From positions 2,108,001 to 2,172,000 of the forward strand of contig CAWFGX010000001.1 in assembly GCA_963815375.1 (NCBI GenBank): DNA of 64,000 nucleotides, in the 5' to 3' direction. The notes under the pieces were generated by a model. It was not told the origin of the DNA. It did no database searches and was given only the letters and a program-made list of their open reading frames with translations. The DNA is from JASHPR01 sp963815375. GTDB lineage: Bacteria > Actinomycetota > Actinomycetes > Streptosporangiales > Streptosporangiaceae. The translations under genes and the position numbers were made by a program. Of this stretch, positions 51,121 through 59,783 are shown piece after piece. How positions within the stretch are numbered: position 1 is the first letter of the stretch; each line of letters opens with the position of its first letter.

Positions 51121-52533
51121 GTGACCAACGACGCCCGCGATGCTTACACAGCAGATGACGCCATACTGCTCAACGTCGTGCGAGACGGCGACACCGAGGC
51201 ATACGAGTTTCTGTGCCGTCGCCACGTTCAGGCTGCCCGCCGCCTTGCCCGCTGCCTCGTGCCTGCCGTGGAAGCCGACGATCTGGTGGCCGAGACTCTC
51301 GACCAGATCCTTGATGTCACGCTGGACGGCGGCGGGCCGGCTGGCGCGTTCCGGCCATATCTGCTGACCGCGCTGCGGCGGGTCAGCTATGACTGGCCGC
51401 CCGCCCAGAGCACTGGCGGATTTGCTGACTCTCGCCGGCTGTCCGACCCGGGCGAGCCGCTGATCGAGCCAGCCGCGGCTGGCCTGGCGGCATCGCCGGT
51501 CGCGCGGGCGTTCCTGTCCCTGCCCGACCGCTGGATCACGGTGCTATGGCACACGGAGATCGAGCAGACGAACCCGGCCGATATTGGCCAGATCCTGGAG
51601 CTGTACCCGGGAGAAATCGCCACGCTCCGCCACCGGGCTTGGGACGGACTGCGACAGGCCTACGTGCAGCTGCAGATCGAAGACGGTGCCCGGCCAGAAT
51701 GCGAGCCGATACTGCGGCTGCTGGCTTCCTTCGTCGGGGACGCTGCCTCAAGCCATGACCACGAGACGGTGTCCGAGCACCTGAGCCAGTGCGATGAGTG
51801 CGACGCCGTCTGGGCCGAACTCGCCGACGTCGACGCTGCCGCCCTGCGCACCGTCGTAGCGCCGATCTTCCTCGGCAGTGCGACCGAAGAATACTTGTCC
51901 GCCGAGGACGCCGGCCCAGCCTGGACGGCGACCGGCGCAGCCCATGAGCAGATGGGACCGGCGGAATGGGAGCGGCCCGAGCTGGATCCGGACGGACCGC
52001 GGCACGCGTCCAGGCCGCCGCGGCGCGCCACCCGGTCATGGCTGTGGATCGGCGGGGTCACCGTGGCCGCCGTCGTCGTGCTCCTTGCTTTGGCTGTCAC
52101 ACGGCCCGGCACTTCGCCGACGTCGGCTAGCCACCACCAGCAGTCGGCAGCCCTTGCGCCGACGTCAGATGGAACGGGAACGCCTACGCCGCAGAACAGT
52201 GGGGGCACACCGGACCCGTCGGCTACCCAGCAGCCTGGGTCATCCGCCGGGCAAGGAGGCCGCAACAACCTGGGCGGCGGGGGCTCGACGGGCACATCGC
52301 CAACCGGTGGCAAGGGATCTTCGCCGACACCCACGCCCGCGCCGAAGCCCACGCCCACCCCGACGCCCACGCCCACGCCGACACCAACGCCTACCCCGAC
52401 ACCCACGCCCACGCCGACAACCGACTCTCCGACGCAGCCTTCGCCGACGCAGCCTTCGCCGACACCTGGCCCTTCACCGACAGCGGACCTTTCCCCGTCA
52501 CCTGACCCTTCTTCTCCGTCAGCGGCTCCGTAG
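51121..52533 (+). CDS. Membrane-bound ECF sigma factor fused to zinc anti-sigma domain, paralogue 3
   Basis: 470 residues, GTG at 51121 with GGAG seven bases upstream. The sigma-2, sigma-4 and zinc motif (SEHLSQCDECDAVW) layout is kept, with a membrane helix at about 305-328 (SWLWIGGVTVAAVVVLLALAV). Unlike its two neighbours it has no beta-sandwich outer domain: the exported part is Gly/Ser-rich, then (TP)n repeats, and ends in Pro/Ser. It is more diverged in DNA than the first two. It may sense wall contact or be a degenerate copy in its sensor part. Confidence 0.85.
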   Translation: MTNDARDAYTADDAILLNVVRDGDTEAYEFLCRRHVQAARRLARCLVPAVEADDLVAETLDQILDVTLDGGGPAGAFRPYLLTALRRVSYDWPPAQSTGGFADSRRLSDPGEPLIEPAAAGLAASPVARAFLSLPDRWITVLWHTEIEQTNPADIGQILELYPGEIATLRHRAWDGLRQAYVQLQIEDGARPECEPILRLLASFVGDAASSHDHETVSEHLSQCDECDAVWAELADVDAAALRTVVAPIFLGSATEEYLSAEDAGPAWTATGAAHEQMGPAEWERPELDPDGPRHASRPPRRATRSWLWIGGVTVAAVVVLLALAVTRPGTSPTSASHHQQSAALAPTSDGTGTPTPQNSGGTPDPSATQQPGSSAGQGGRNNLGGGGSTGTSPTGGKGSSPTPTPAPKPTPTPTPTPTPTPTPTPTPTPTPTTDSPTQPSPTQPSPTPGPSPTADLSPSPDPSSPSAAP

Positions 52534-52655
52534 GGCGAGAACTGCCCTGTCACCGGCGCGAGTGATTGCAGCCGAACCCGCAGGCCCGCATACCCGTAAA
52601 CGCGGGGGTACTGTTGCGGCGTGGATATCGCCGGTTCGGGCCCAGGAGGCTGCGC

Positions 52656-54020
52656 GTGAACGCGCTGGCTCCGTTCTGCTATCAAGCCTTTGAGCTTGAC
52701 CCGGCGCAGAAGCTGCTGACCTGCAGGTATTCCATCGAAGGTCGGTCTTTTGCGGAGAGGATCACGTTCACCGCGGCCGGGCAGGCACAGGGGCGCTGGG
52801 AGTCACAGGCGGTCCGTGAAGCCGCGCGGCTGGTGTTCCTGCTGGCCGGCGTCTCGTATTACAAGATCGCAGCTCCGCCGGTCATCGACCTTGGCGAGCA
52901 CGCGGTCAGCGGTACCGAACGAAAGTTCCTGCAAGAGTTCTACCTCGACGGCCTGGGCGAGTACGCCTATCGCAACGGGCTTGACCTGTCCGGGCTCAGG
53001 ATCGAAGGCCCGGAACGGCCCGAGCCAGCCGCACCGGACCGGCCGTCACCCAACAGCCCGGCCGGACCAGGCCGGCCGCTGGTCCCGTTCGGCGGTGGCA
53101 TCGACTCGATCGTCACTACTGAACTGGTGCGCCATCGTGCCGATCCAGCGCTGTTCATCGTGAACCGGCCGGCTGACCGGTTCGACGCCATCGAACGGCC
53201 CGCCGCCGTCACCGGCCTGCCGATCATCCGCGCGGAACGCGAGATCGATGAACAGCTTCTGCGCTCGCGGGAACTCGGCTTCCGGAACGGGCACGTCCCG
53301 GTGACCGGCATCCTCAGCGCGATCGCGGTAATGGCCGCGGCTCTCGACGGTCGTGACACCGTGGTCATGTCCAATGAATGGTCGGCGTCGGTCCCAACTC
53401 TGGAAGCAGACGGGCGGGCGATCAATCACCAGTACTCCAAGAGCGCGGCGTTCGAGGAAGGGTTCCGCCGCGTGCTCGCGGTCGCCCTGCGGGGGGAGCT
53501 GAACTATTTCTCCGCGCTCCGGCCGTACAGCGAACTGTGGGTCGCCCGGCGGTTCGCCCGGCTCACCGAGTACCACAGCACATTCCGCAGCTGCAACGAA
53601 GCCTTTTATGCGGACCCCGCGCGCAGGCTTGCCTACTGGTGCGGCCACTGCGACAAATGCTGTTTCATTGATCTGATTCTCGCCCCGTTCCTGCCCGCTG
53701 CCGAGCTCGACAAGATCTTCGGCGGGCGCGAGCCGCTGGCTGACCCCGAGCTCGCCGGGCGGTTCCGGACACTGCTCGGCACGTCGGCGGTCAGCAAGCC
53801 GTTCGAGTGCGTAGGCGACGTGGGCGAATGCCGGGCCGCCACCCTGCTGGCCGCGGCGCGGCCCGACCGGGCCGGCACCCCGCTGCTGCAGCAACTGGCG
53901 GGCGAGCTGCCCGTGCTGACTGACACCGGGCTGGCCGGCACCCCAGCCGACACACTGCTCCAGCCGATGGGCGAGCATTTCATCCCCGATGCCTATGCGA
54001 CCGAAGATCTCCTGGTCTGA
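52656..54020 (+). CDS. murL: UDP-MurNAc-L-Ala-L-Glu epimerase
   Basis: 454 residues from a GTG at 52656 with a textbook AGGAGG six bases upstream. It has the family start (FCYQAFELDPAQKLLTCRY), a phosphate-loop-like VPFGGGIDSIVTTEL, VMSNEWSAS, and a Cys cluster YWCGHCDKCCF. MurL converts the L-Glu residue of UDP-MurNAc-L-Ala-L-Glu to D-Glu using ATP (established in Xanthomonas and related actinobacterial systems). The next gene is the matching ligase. The pair allows D-Glu in peptidoglycan without free D-glutamate from MurI. Confidence 0.9.
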   Translation: MNALAPFCYQAFELDPAQKLLTCRYSIEGRSFAERITFTAAGQAQGRWESQAVREAARLVFLLAGVSYYKIAAPPVIDLGEHAVSGTERKFLQEFYLDGLGEYAYRNGLDLSGLRIEGPERPEPAAPDRPSPNSPAGPGRPLVPFGGGIDSIVTTELVRHRADPALFIVNRPADRFDAIERPAAVTGLPIIRAEREIDEQLLRSRELGFRNGHVPVTGILSAIAVMAAALDGRDTVVMSNEWSASVPTLEADGRAINHQYSKSAAFEEGFRRVLAVALRGELNYFSALRPYSELWVARRFARLTEYHSTFRSCNEAFYADPARRLAYWCGHCDKCCFIDLILAPFLPAAELDKIFGGREPLADPELAGRFRTLLGTSAVSKPFECVGDVGECRAATLLAAARPDRAGTPLLQQLAGELPVLTDTGLAGTPADTLLQPMGEHFIPDAYATEDLLV

Positions 54021-55320
54021 CCTGCGAGGCTGCCACGTCGGCGTGTGGGGCCTGGGCATGGAGGGCCTGGCGAACCTCCGCAAACTCGCTGCTCTCGGCG
54101 CCGAGTCAGTGCTCGTGGACGACCTGCCACAGCCGGCCGGAGCTGACGGGCGCCCAGTCCTGGTCACAGCCGATGGCGGATTCGACGCGCTTGCCAGATG
54201 CGACGTGATCGTGAAAGCCCCCGGGATCAGCCGCTCCCGGGCCGACCTGCAGCAACTCGAAGCCGGCGGCATACCGGTCGCTGGCGGGCTGGGCCTGTGG
54301 CTGCAGGAGGCAGACCTGAGCCGCGTCGTCTGTGTCACCGGGACCAAGGGCAAGAGCAGCACGACGGCGATCGCCGGGCACCTGCTGACCAGGCTCGGCT
54401 ACCGGTGCCTGGCCGGCGGGAACATCGGGAAGCCGCCCTGGGACCCGCTGCTTGACCAGTCCGGCTACGACTACTGGGTCATCGAGACCTCCAGCTACCA
54501 GGCCACTGACCTGGCATCCTCGCCGCCTGTCGTGGCGGTCACGTCGCTGCACCCCGATCACCTGCCCTGGCACGGCGGAGTCGAGGCCTACTTCCGCGAC
54601 AAGCTGTCCGCGTGCACTCAGCCAGGGGCCGACCTGACCGTCGCCAACGGCGACAGCGATCTGCTGCTGGCCCGGCGGTCGCTGCTGGGGCCGCGGGTCG
54701 AGTGGATCCATGCCGACGATGACCCGCAATCCGACTGGATGGCGCCGCTTGGCTTGCTGGGCGCGCACAGCAGACGCAACGCCCTGATCGCGAGGGCCTG
54801 CCTGCGGGCGCTCGGGGTCCCGGAAGCAGGCGACGACGGCGCGCTGCTCGCCGCTGCGGCCGGCTTCGAGCACCTCCCGAGCCGGATGCAGGTCATCGGC
54901 TCGATCGGCGGCGTCACCTTCGTCGACGACAGTTTGTCGACCAACGTCCTGCCGACACTGGCGGCGATGGATGCGTTCTGCGCGCAGCGGGTTGCCCTGA
55001 TCGCCGGGGGCCAGGACCGCGGAATCGACTACGCGCCCCTTGCCACCGGCCTCGGATCTCGTGAGCTGCCCACCCTTGTCCTCACACTGCCCGACAGCGG
55101 GCCGCGCATTCTTGCCGCGATCACCGCGCAGCAGCCGGCCCAGGTTGAGGCTGTCGCCTGCGCCGACCTCGACGATGCCGTGCGTCAGGGCTTTCGCTGG
55201 GCCCAGCCGGACGGCATCGTCCTGCTCTCACCTGCCGCCCCGAGCTTCGGCCATTTCCGCAACTACCGCGACCGCGGGGACGCGTTCGCCCGGGCGATGA
55301 ACACATGCTCGGCGGGCTAG
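53989..55320 (+). CDS. murD2: UDP-MurNAc-L-Ala L-glutamate ligase
   Basis: 443 residues; ATG at 53989 or 53995, either overlapping the murL end. The Mur ligase layout is complete: N-terminal Rossmann-like domain (VGVWGLGMEGLAN), ATP-binding P-loop VTGTKGKSSTTAI, VIETSSYQ, and SLHPDHLPWHGG. The C-terminal domain has GGQDRGIDYAPL and SPAAPSFGHFRNY. It resembles MurD but its coupling to MurL identifies it as the L-Glu-adding MurD2. The genes overlap, so stoichiometric synthesis is likely. Convergent with the FAD oxidase, with stops sharing four bases. Confidence 0.88.
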   Translation: MPMRPKISWSDLRGCHVGVWGLGMEGLANLRKLAALGAESVLVDDLPQPAGADGRPVLVTADGGFDALARCDVIVKAPGISRSRADLQQLEAGGIPVAGGLGLWLQEADLSRVVCVTGTKGKSSTTAIAGHLLTRLGYRCLAGGNIGKPPWDPLLDQSGYDYWVIETSSYQATDLASSPPVVAVTSLHPDHLPWHGGVEAYFRDKLSACTQPGADLTVANGDSDLLLARRSLLGPRVEWIHADDDPQSDWMAPLGLLGAHSRRNALIARACLRALGVPEAGDDGALLAAAAGFEHLPSRMQVIGSIGGVTFVDDSLSTNVLPTLAAMDAFCAQRVALIAGGQDRGIDYAPLATGLGSRELPTLVLTLPDSGPRILAAITAQQPAQVEAVACADLDDAVRQGFRWAQPDGIVLLSPAAPSFGHFRNYRDRGDAFARAMNTCSAG

Positions 55321-56657
55321 CGCGGGAGCACGTGCGGATTCAGGATGCCGCGCGGGTCAAAGGCCCGGCGGATGCGCGCGAACAATTCTCTCTCGGCTTC
55401 TGTCCGCACCAGCGGCAGCCAGCGTGATTTCAGCGCCCCGATTCCGTGCTCGGCCGAAATCGACCCGCCAAGCGATGCGACGAGCGTCAGCACCGCGTTC
55501 TCATGCCGGCCGTCCGCGGCCGCGCCAGGCACGATATTTACATGAACGTTTCCATCGGCCAGATGCCCATAGATGACAACCGTGGCCGAGGGGTCAGCCT
55601 CTTTGACGGCCCCTTCGACCGACTCGGCCAGCGTGACCCAGCTGGCCGCCGGGACTGAGACGTCGAGCTTAATCGGCACGCCGATGAAGCCTGCCGCCTC
55701 TGGATGGCGTTCCCGGTAGGCCCACAGCCGGGCCCGGTCCGACTCAGACTCTGCGACCGCGGCCGGCCTGTCCCCGATCAGACCGGCCATCTCCTCGAAG
55801 GCACCAGGACCGGACGCCTCCAGGAGCACGTACACCGGCGGGCGGCCGTCCAGCGGATACGGCATCCCGGCCTGCTCGTGCAGGATGCCCAGCCCCGCGC
55901 TGGTAAAGAACTCGGCCGACACCAGCCCGCGCACGGCCCTGACCGCGCTGAGCGCAAGCTCGTGCGCCTCCCGCAGGTCACCGAGGCCGGTAATAGCCGT
56001 CACTGGATCGGTCATGCGCGGGACGAGCCGCAGCCGGGCCCGGGTGACGACCGCCAGGGTCCCCTCAGAGCCGGTGATCAGGGAGCCGTAGTCGTAGCCG
56101 GTGTTGTCCTTGGTCAGCCCAGACAGATGGCTGATGACCGTGCCGTCGGCCAGCACAGCCTCGATGCCCCGCAACTGCGAGCGCATGTGCCCGTACCGCA
56201 GGACCCGCACCCCGCCCGCGTTCGTCGCGATCGCACCCCCGACGGTCGCCGAACCCCGGCTCGCGATCGTCACACCGAAGTCAAGATCAGGATGCGCCGC
56301 GGCCAGCCGGTCCAGCGTCACGCCAGCCTCAGCAGTGACCTGGCCCGCACCGTGGTCCACCGGACCGAGCTGCCGAAGCCGGCTCAGGCTCAGCACCACC
56401 TCCCCGTGCAGCGGCACTCCGCCGCCGACCAGGCCGGTGTTGCCTCCCTGCGGGACCACGGCAACGCCGGCGTCGTTGCACAGGGCCAGCACTGCCTGCA
56501 CCTGTGCGCCGGACCCTGGCCGCACCACTGCCGGGGTACTGCCGCAGAACCGCCGCGTCCAGTCGATCGCATAGCCAGCGGTGGCGTCGCCGGTCAGCAC
56601 GTTCGCCTCGCCGACGACCCCGGCCAGAGTCTTCACCAAGGTCGCCGGAGCTGACAT
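55317..56657 (-). CDS. FAD-linked 2-hydroxyacid oxidase (GlcD/D-lactate dehydrogenase type)
   Basis: 446 residues from the ATG at 56657; GAGAAT lies six bases upstream, so the mRNA may be leaderless. The FAD-binding domain at about 35-215 has VVPQGGNTGLVGGGVP, SRGSATVGGAIATNAGG and LITGSEGTLAVVTRA. The C-terminal domain has YGHLADGNVHVNI and SAEHGIGALKSRWL, with the conserved metal/substrate His residues of the D-lactate/glycolate/2-hydroxyglutarate oxidase group. The exact substrate is open. It follows TerC on the same strand with a 25-base overlap. Confidence 0.88.
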   Translation of the reverse strand: MSAPATLVKTLAGVVGEANVLTGDATAGYAIDWTRRFCGSTPAVVRPGSGAQVQAVLALCNDAGVAVVPQGGNTGLVGGGVPLHGEVVLSLSRLRQLGPVDHGAGQVTAEAGVTLDRLAAAHPDLDFGVTIASRGSATVGGAIATNAGGVRVLRYGHMRSQLRGIEAVLADGTVISHLSGLTKDNTGYDYGSLITGSEGTLAVVTRARLRLVPRMTDPVTAITGLGDLREAHELALSAVRAVRGLVSAEFFTSAGLGILHEQAGMPYPLDGRPPVYVLLEASGPGAFEEMAGLIGDRPAAVAESESDRARLWAYRERHPEAAGFIGVPIKLDVSVPAASWVTLAESVEGAVKEADPSATVVIYGHLADGNVHVNIVPGAAADGRHENAVLTLVASLGGSISAEHGIGALKSRWLPLVRTEAERELFARIRRAFDPRGILNPHVLPR

Positions 56658-57622
56658 GCGGGAATTCTCGCCCAAGCGCGCCGCCTTGTCGAAGTGCCAG
56701 CATTCCCTGCCGCGCGCCGGCGGTTGTCGCGGACGGACAGGGCCGCGACCACGGCCAGCACGACGGCGATGAACGCCAGCGAGGTCCAGACGGGGAACGA
56801 GTACACGTCGGCGAGCAGCAGCTTGACTGCGACCGCCGACAGGATGACCGCCAGGCCAGGCTGCAGGTAGCGGGACCGGGCAGCCGCCCCGGCCAGCAGG
56901 AAGTACAGCGCCCGCATGCCTAGCAGCGCGAACACGTTAGATGTGTAGACCACGAACGTGCTGGTGGTGACGGCGAGCACCGCCGGGATCGAGTCGATGG
57001 CGAAGATCACGTCAGAGATCTCCACCACGATCAGGGCCAGCAGCAGCGGCGTGGCCAGCAGCCTGCCGTTGTCCCGGACGATGAAGCGCTGGCCGTGCAA
57101 CCTGTCCGTGGCGGGCAGGATCCGCCGCAGCCGGCGCAGGACGCGGCTCTCCTCGGGCCGGGGTTCGTTCCCGCCGCGCAGCATCCGGAATGCGGCCCAC
57201 AGCAAGGTGGCGCCAAAGATGTAGATGACCACATGGAAGGTCTCGATCAGCTCGACGCCGGCCACGATGAACACGGCCCGCATGAACAGCGCGCCAATGA
57301 TGCCGTACATGAGCACGCGGTGCTGGTACCGGGCCGGGATGGCGAACGAGGCGAAGATGACAGCGAAGACGAACACGTTGTCGAGCGACAGGCTCTTCTC
57401 GATCAGGTAGCCCGCCAGGTAGGCCTGGGCGATGTGGCCGCCCTGCCAGGCCCACAGCACCGCAGCGAAGCCCAGCCCGATCGCAACCCAGATCCCGCTC
57501 CATGCTGCGGCTTCCTTCAGCGAGACCTCGTGGGCCCGGCGCCGCAGCACAAACAGGTCCAGCGCCAGCATGGCCAGCACGAAGGCGGCGAACGCAGCCC
57601 ACGCCCAGACGGGAAAGGCGAT
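56633..57622 (-). CDS. TerC family integral membrane protein, start codon unclear
   Basis: About 329 residues with the TerC pattern: LALDLFVLRRRAHEVSLKEA, the metal-site segment EKSLSLDNVFVFAVIF, VVEISDVIFAIDSIPAVLAV and eight or nine membrane helices. The family exports manganese or helps metallate secreted proteins. GGAGG at 57629-57633 is ideally spaced for translation beginning at 57622, but the codon there is ATC. No ATG, GTG or TTG stands nearby in frame; the next is an ATG at 57763, which adds 47 atypical residues. Either a rare AUC start or the longer form is used. Confidence 0.8.
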   Translation of the reverse strand: MAFPVWAWAAFAAFVLAMLALDLFVLRRRAHEVSLKEAAAWSGIWVAIGLGFAAVLWAWQGGHIAQAYLAGYLIEKSLSLDNVFVFAVIFASFAIPARYQHRVLMYGIIGALFMRAVFIVAGVELIETFHVVIYIFGATLLWAAFRMLRGGNEPRPEESRVLRRLRRILPATDRLHGQRFIVRDNGRLLATPLLLALIVVEISDVIFAIDSIPAVLAVTTSTFVVYTSNVFALLGMRALYFLLAGAAARSRYLQPGLAVILSAVAVKLLLADVYSFPVWTSLAFIAVVLAVVAALSVRDNRRRAAGNAGTSTRRRAWARIPACQLRRPW

Positions 57623-57805
57623 GGCGTACCTCCATACGGGTGATGCGGGGTGGTTACCCGTCCTACCGGGCAGATCTGGAGCCGTTGTGCCCCGGCGATG
57701 GAGACGCCGTGAAGCCTGACCGGTCAGCCGTTGCGGCAGGTGGACACCACATCGCCACCACATGAGCTTCACCGCGGTTACGAACCCAGCCAGTGGACTG
57801 ACGTC

Positions 57806-58780
57806 ATGAGCAGCCCAGCGGGAACCGTCATCGCCGTGCTGGCCGGGCTGGCCGCTGGCGGCTTCTTCGGCACCGGGGTGGCCCTGCAGTACCGGCAGGC
57901 GCAGCTCGCGCCGGCCACGGACCGGACGCCGGTACGGCTGCTCGCCTACCTGGCCCGGCAGCGAATGTGGCTGGCGGGCAATGCGCTCGCGGCGGCGGGT
58001 TACGGCTTCCAGGCCCTGGCCCTGGCCTTCGGCCCGCTGGCGCTCGTGGCCCCGGTAGCCGCCACGGATCTGCTGTTCGCGCTGCCGCTGGCGGCGCGGT
58101 GGTCCCGGCGGCGCATGCGGGCCAGGGACTACGCCGGCTGTCTGCTGGCGGGCGGTGGAGTGGCCGCGTTCCTGGCCGCGTCCCCGCCGTCGGCGGGCCG
58201 CTCGGACGCCACCGTCCGCGACTGGGTTCTGGCTTTCGCCGTGGTCGGGCTGGTGTCGGCGGTTGCTGTCGCCGCTGCGGGACGCACCCGCGGTGCCGCC
58301 CGGGCAAGCCTGCTCGCGCTGGCCGCCGCCATCATCTATGGCCTCGCCGCCGCGCTCACGCTGAACGTGACCAGGTTCATCGGCGGGCACTCGCTGGACC
58401 AGCTCATCGGGCACTGGCAGGTCTGGGCGCTGGCGGCGGCCGGCGGCGCCGGCGTGCTGCTGTCAGTCAGCACGCACAAGGCCGGCCCGCTGTCGGCCAG
58501 CCTGCCGGTCATCGACACAGTCGAGCCGCTCTCCGCAGTGGTGATCGGGACGCTGGTCTTCGGCGAGCAGCTGGCCGGCTCCCCAGCCGGGCTGGCATTG
58601 CAGCTGGCCGGAGCAGCCGCCGCCATCGCCGGCGTCATCACGCTGGGCCGGTCTTCCTCGCTGGGCTCGCCCGGCCGCCGGGACGTCCCGCCGCCGGACC
58701 TTGCGGCGGGGGGCCGGCCCAGGGTTCACACGGTCTCCATGGCTGTTGCGCTGCGGTTTCACGATGACCGGCTGAAATGA
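57806..58780 (+). CDS. EamA/DMT-type membrane transporter
   Basis: 324 residues from the ATG at 57806 without a clear ribosome binding site. It has about nine to ten membrane helices with two related halves (VIAVLAGLAAGGFFGTGVAL; RASLLALAAAIIYGLAAAL), and the ATDLLFALP and DTVEPLSAVVIGTLVFGE segments typical of the DMT superfamily. The last ~40 residues are hydrophilic. The substrate is unknown. It is divergent from TerC, and its stop lies 29 bases before the next gene. Confidence 0.85.
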   Translation: MSSPAGTVIAVLAGLAAGGFFGTGVALQYRQAQLAPATDRTPVRLLAYLARQRMWLAGNALAAAGYGFQALALAFGPLALVAPVAATDLLFALPLAARWSRRRMRARDYAGCLLAGGGVAAFLAASPPSAGRSDATVRDWVLAFAVVGLVSAVAVAAAGRTRGAARASLLALAAAIIYGLAAALTLNVTRFIGGHSLDQLIGHWQVWALAAAGGAGVLLSVSTHKAGPLSASLPVIDTVEPLSAVVIGTLVFGEQLAGSPAGLALQLAGAAAAIAGVITLGRSSSLGSPGRRDVPPPDLAAGGRPRVHTVSMAVALRFHDDRLK

Positions 58781-58809
58781 TCCCCAGCCGACGAGGAGAG
58801 GATCACACG

Positions 58810-59562
58810 ATGACTTCAGCGGCCACCATGACTCACCCGTACATCGCCGCCGCCAGCCAGGCAGGATGGGTGCCTGAGCGCACGCGAGCCAGTGGCCTGC
58901 CTCGGACTCGCACTGTCCTGGCCGTAACCGCTCGGCCCGGCGTGGAGTCGACCGCCCTCGGCGGGCTGCTGTATGCGTTCGGCGAGGCGGGCGCCCGCGT
59001 CACGTTGCTCAGCCTGACCCGAGGTGAAGCGTCTGTTTTCAACTCCACTTCCAGCCGGCGAGAGGCCGTCCGGCCGTGGGAGCTGCAGCTGGCGTCGTGG
59101 CTCCTCGGCGTCTCCTCGGTCGCGGTTGCTGACTTCCCCGACGGCGGGCTGTCCTGCTGCCCGATGGCGGATCTCACCGACCGGGTACGGCGCGCCATCG
59201 CCGAACAAACTCCCGACCTGATCCTGGTGCTGGACCCGGCAGCAGGCACCTCCGACGACGCATCGGCTGCCCAGGCCGTGATCCTGGCAGCCGGGCCGGC
59301 TGGCGTGCGGGTCGCTGCCCGCACGATGCCCGGCGCCAGCAGCGGCTGGGCCGTCGAGTTCGGGGCGGCGACCGACGCCGCCCGCGCGGTCCAGCGGGCC
59401 GCGGCCAGGGCCCACGCCAGCCAGTCTGATGCGCTGCCCGAGGAGCTCCGCCGCCTGGATGGCCTCGGCGGCAGGGAGCAGCTTAGCTGGCTGGTTCCGG
59501 CCGCAATCCAGCCCGCGGGACCAAGCAGCCGGGAAATCGCGAGCCAGGTGTTCCCGGGGTAA
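58810..59562 (+). CDS. Degenerate PIG-L/LmbE-like protein
   Basis: 250 residues, ATG at 58810 with GAGGAGAGG upstream. The fold pattern follows PIG-L deacetylases: TVLAVTARPGVESTALGG where active members have AHPDDE, then GARVTLLSLTRGEAS and ELQLASWLLGV. Both metal-binding motifs are lost: AHPDDE is replaced by ARPGVE, and the GHxDH-type site reads AGTSDDASAAQAV. A zinc deacetylase reaction is therefore unlikely. It may be a binding protein or a regulator. It lies in one unit with the EamA transporter. Confidence 0.72.
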   Translation: MTSAATMTHPYIAAASQAGWVPERTRASGLPRTRTVLAVTARPGVESTALGGLLYAFGEAGARVTLLSLTRGEASVFNSTSSRREAVRPWELQLASWLLGVSSVAVADFPDGGLSCCPMADLTDRVRRAIAEQTPDLILVLDPAAGTSDDASAAQAVILAAGPAGVRVAARTMPGASSGWAVEFGAATDAARAVQRAAARAHASQSDALPEELRRLDGLGGREQLSWLVPAAIQPAGPSSREIASQVFPG

Positions 59563-59580
59563 CGCGGGGTATGCCCGCCA

Positions 59581-59603
59581 CTGGGGGACCACGACTTCCC
59601 CAG
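59581..59603. terminator. Inverted repeat after the PIG-L-like gene
   Basis: CTGGGGGA and TTCCCCAG form 8-bp arms with one mismatch around seven bases, 18 bases after the stop. It is probably a terminator between this unit and dnaK, although it could also be an operator for the chaperone operon. Confidence 0.45.
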
Positions 59604-59783
59604 CTGACATGACGTCGGGGCATCGGCGCTGACCTGGGGCGGCACATCCGACGACGGCGAGCCCCTCCGGCTGCTGCCGACCGGATTGAGGATGGGGGCT
59701 GCCCGGGCCGGGGCGCTGGCCACGTGCAGTACGCCCTGGCGGCGCACCGTCGACGTTCACCCAGCCACAGCGGGGAGAGACAG

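Noticed and set aside
57623..57805. Manganese riboswitch (yybP-ykoY type) before TerC
   Set aside because: The divergent gap is too short and I could not find the conserved loop sequences.
57763..58414. Long N-terminal extension of the TerC frame up to 58414
   Set aside because: It is antisense to the EamA transporter, and no TerC homology appears before about 57622.
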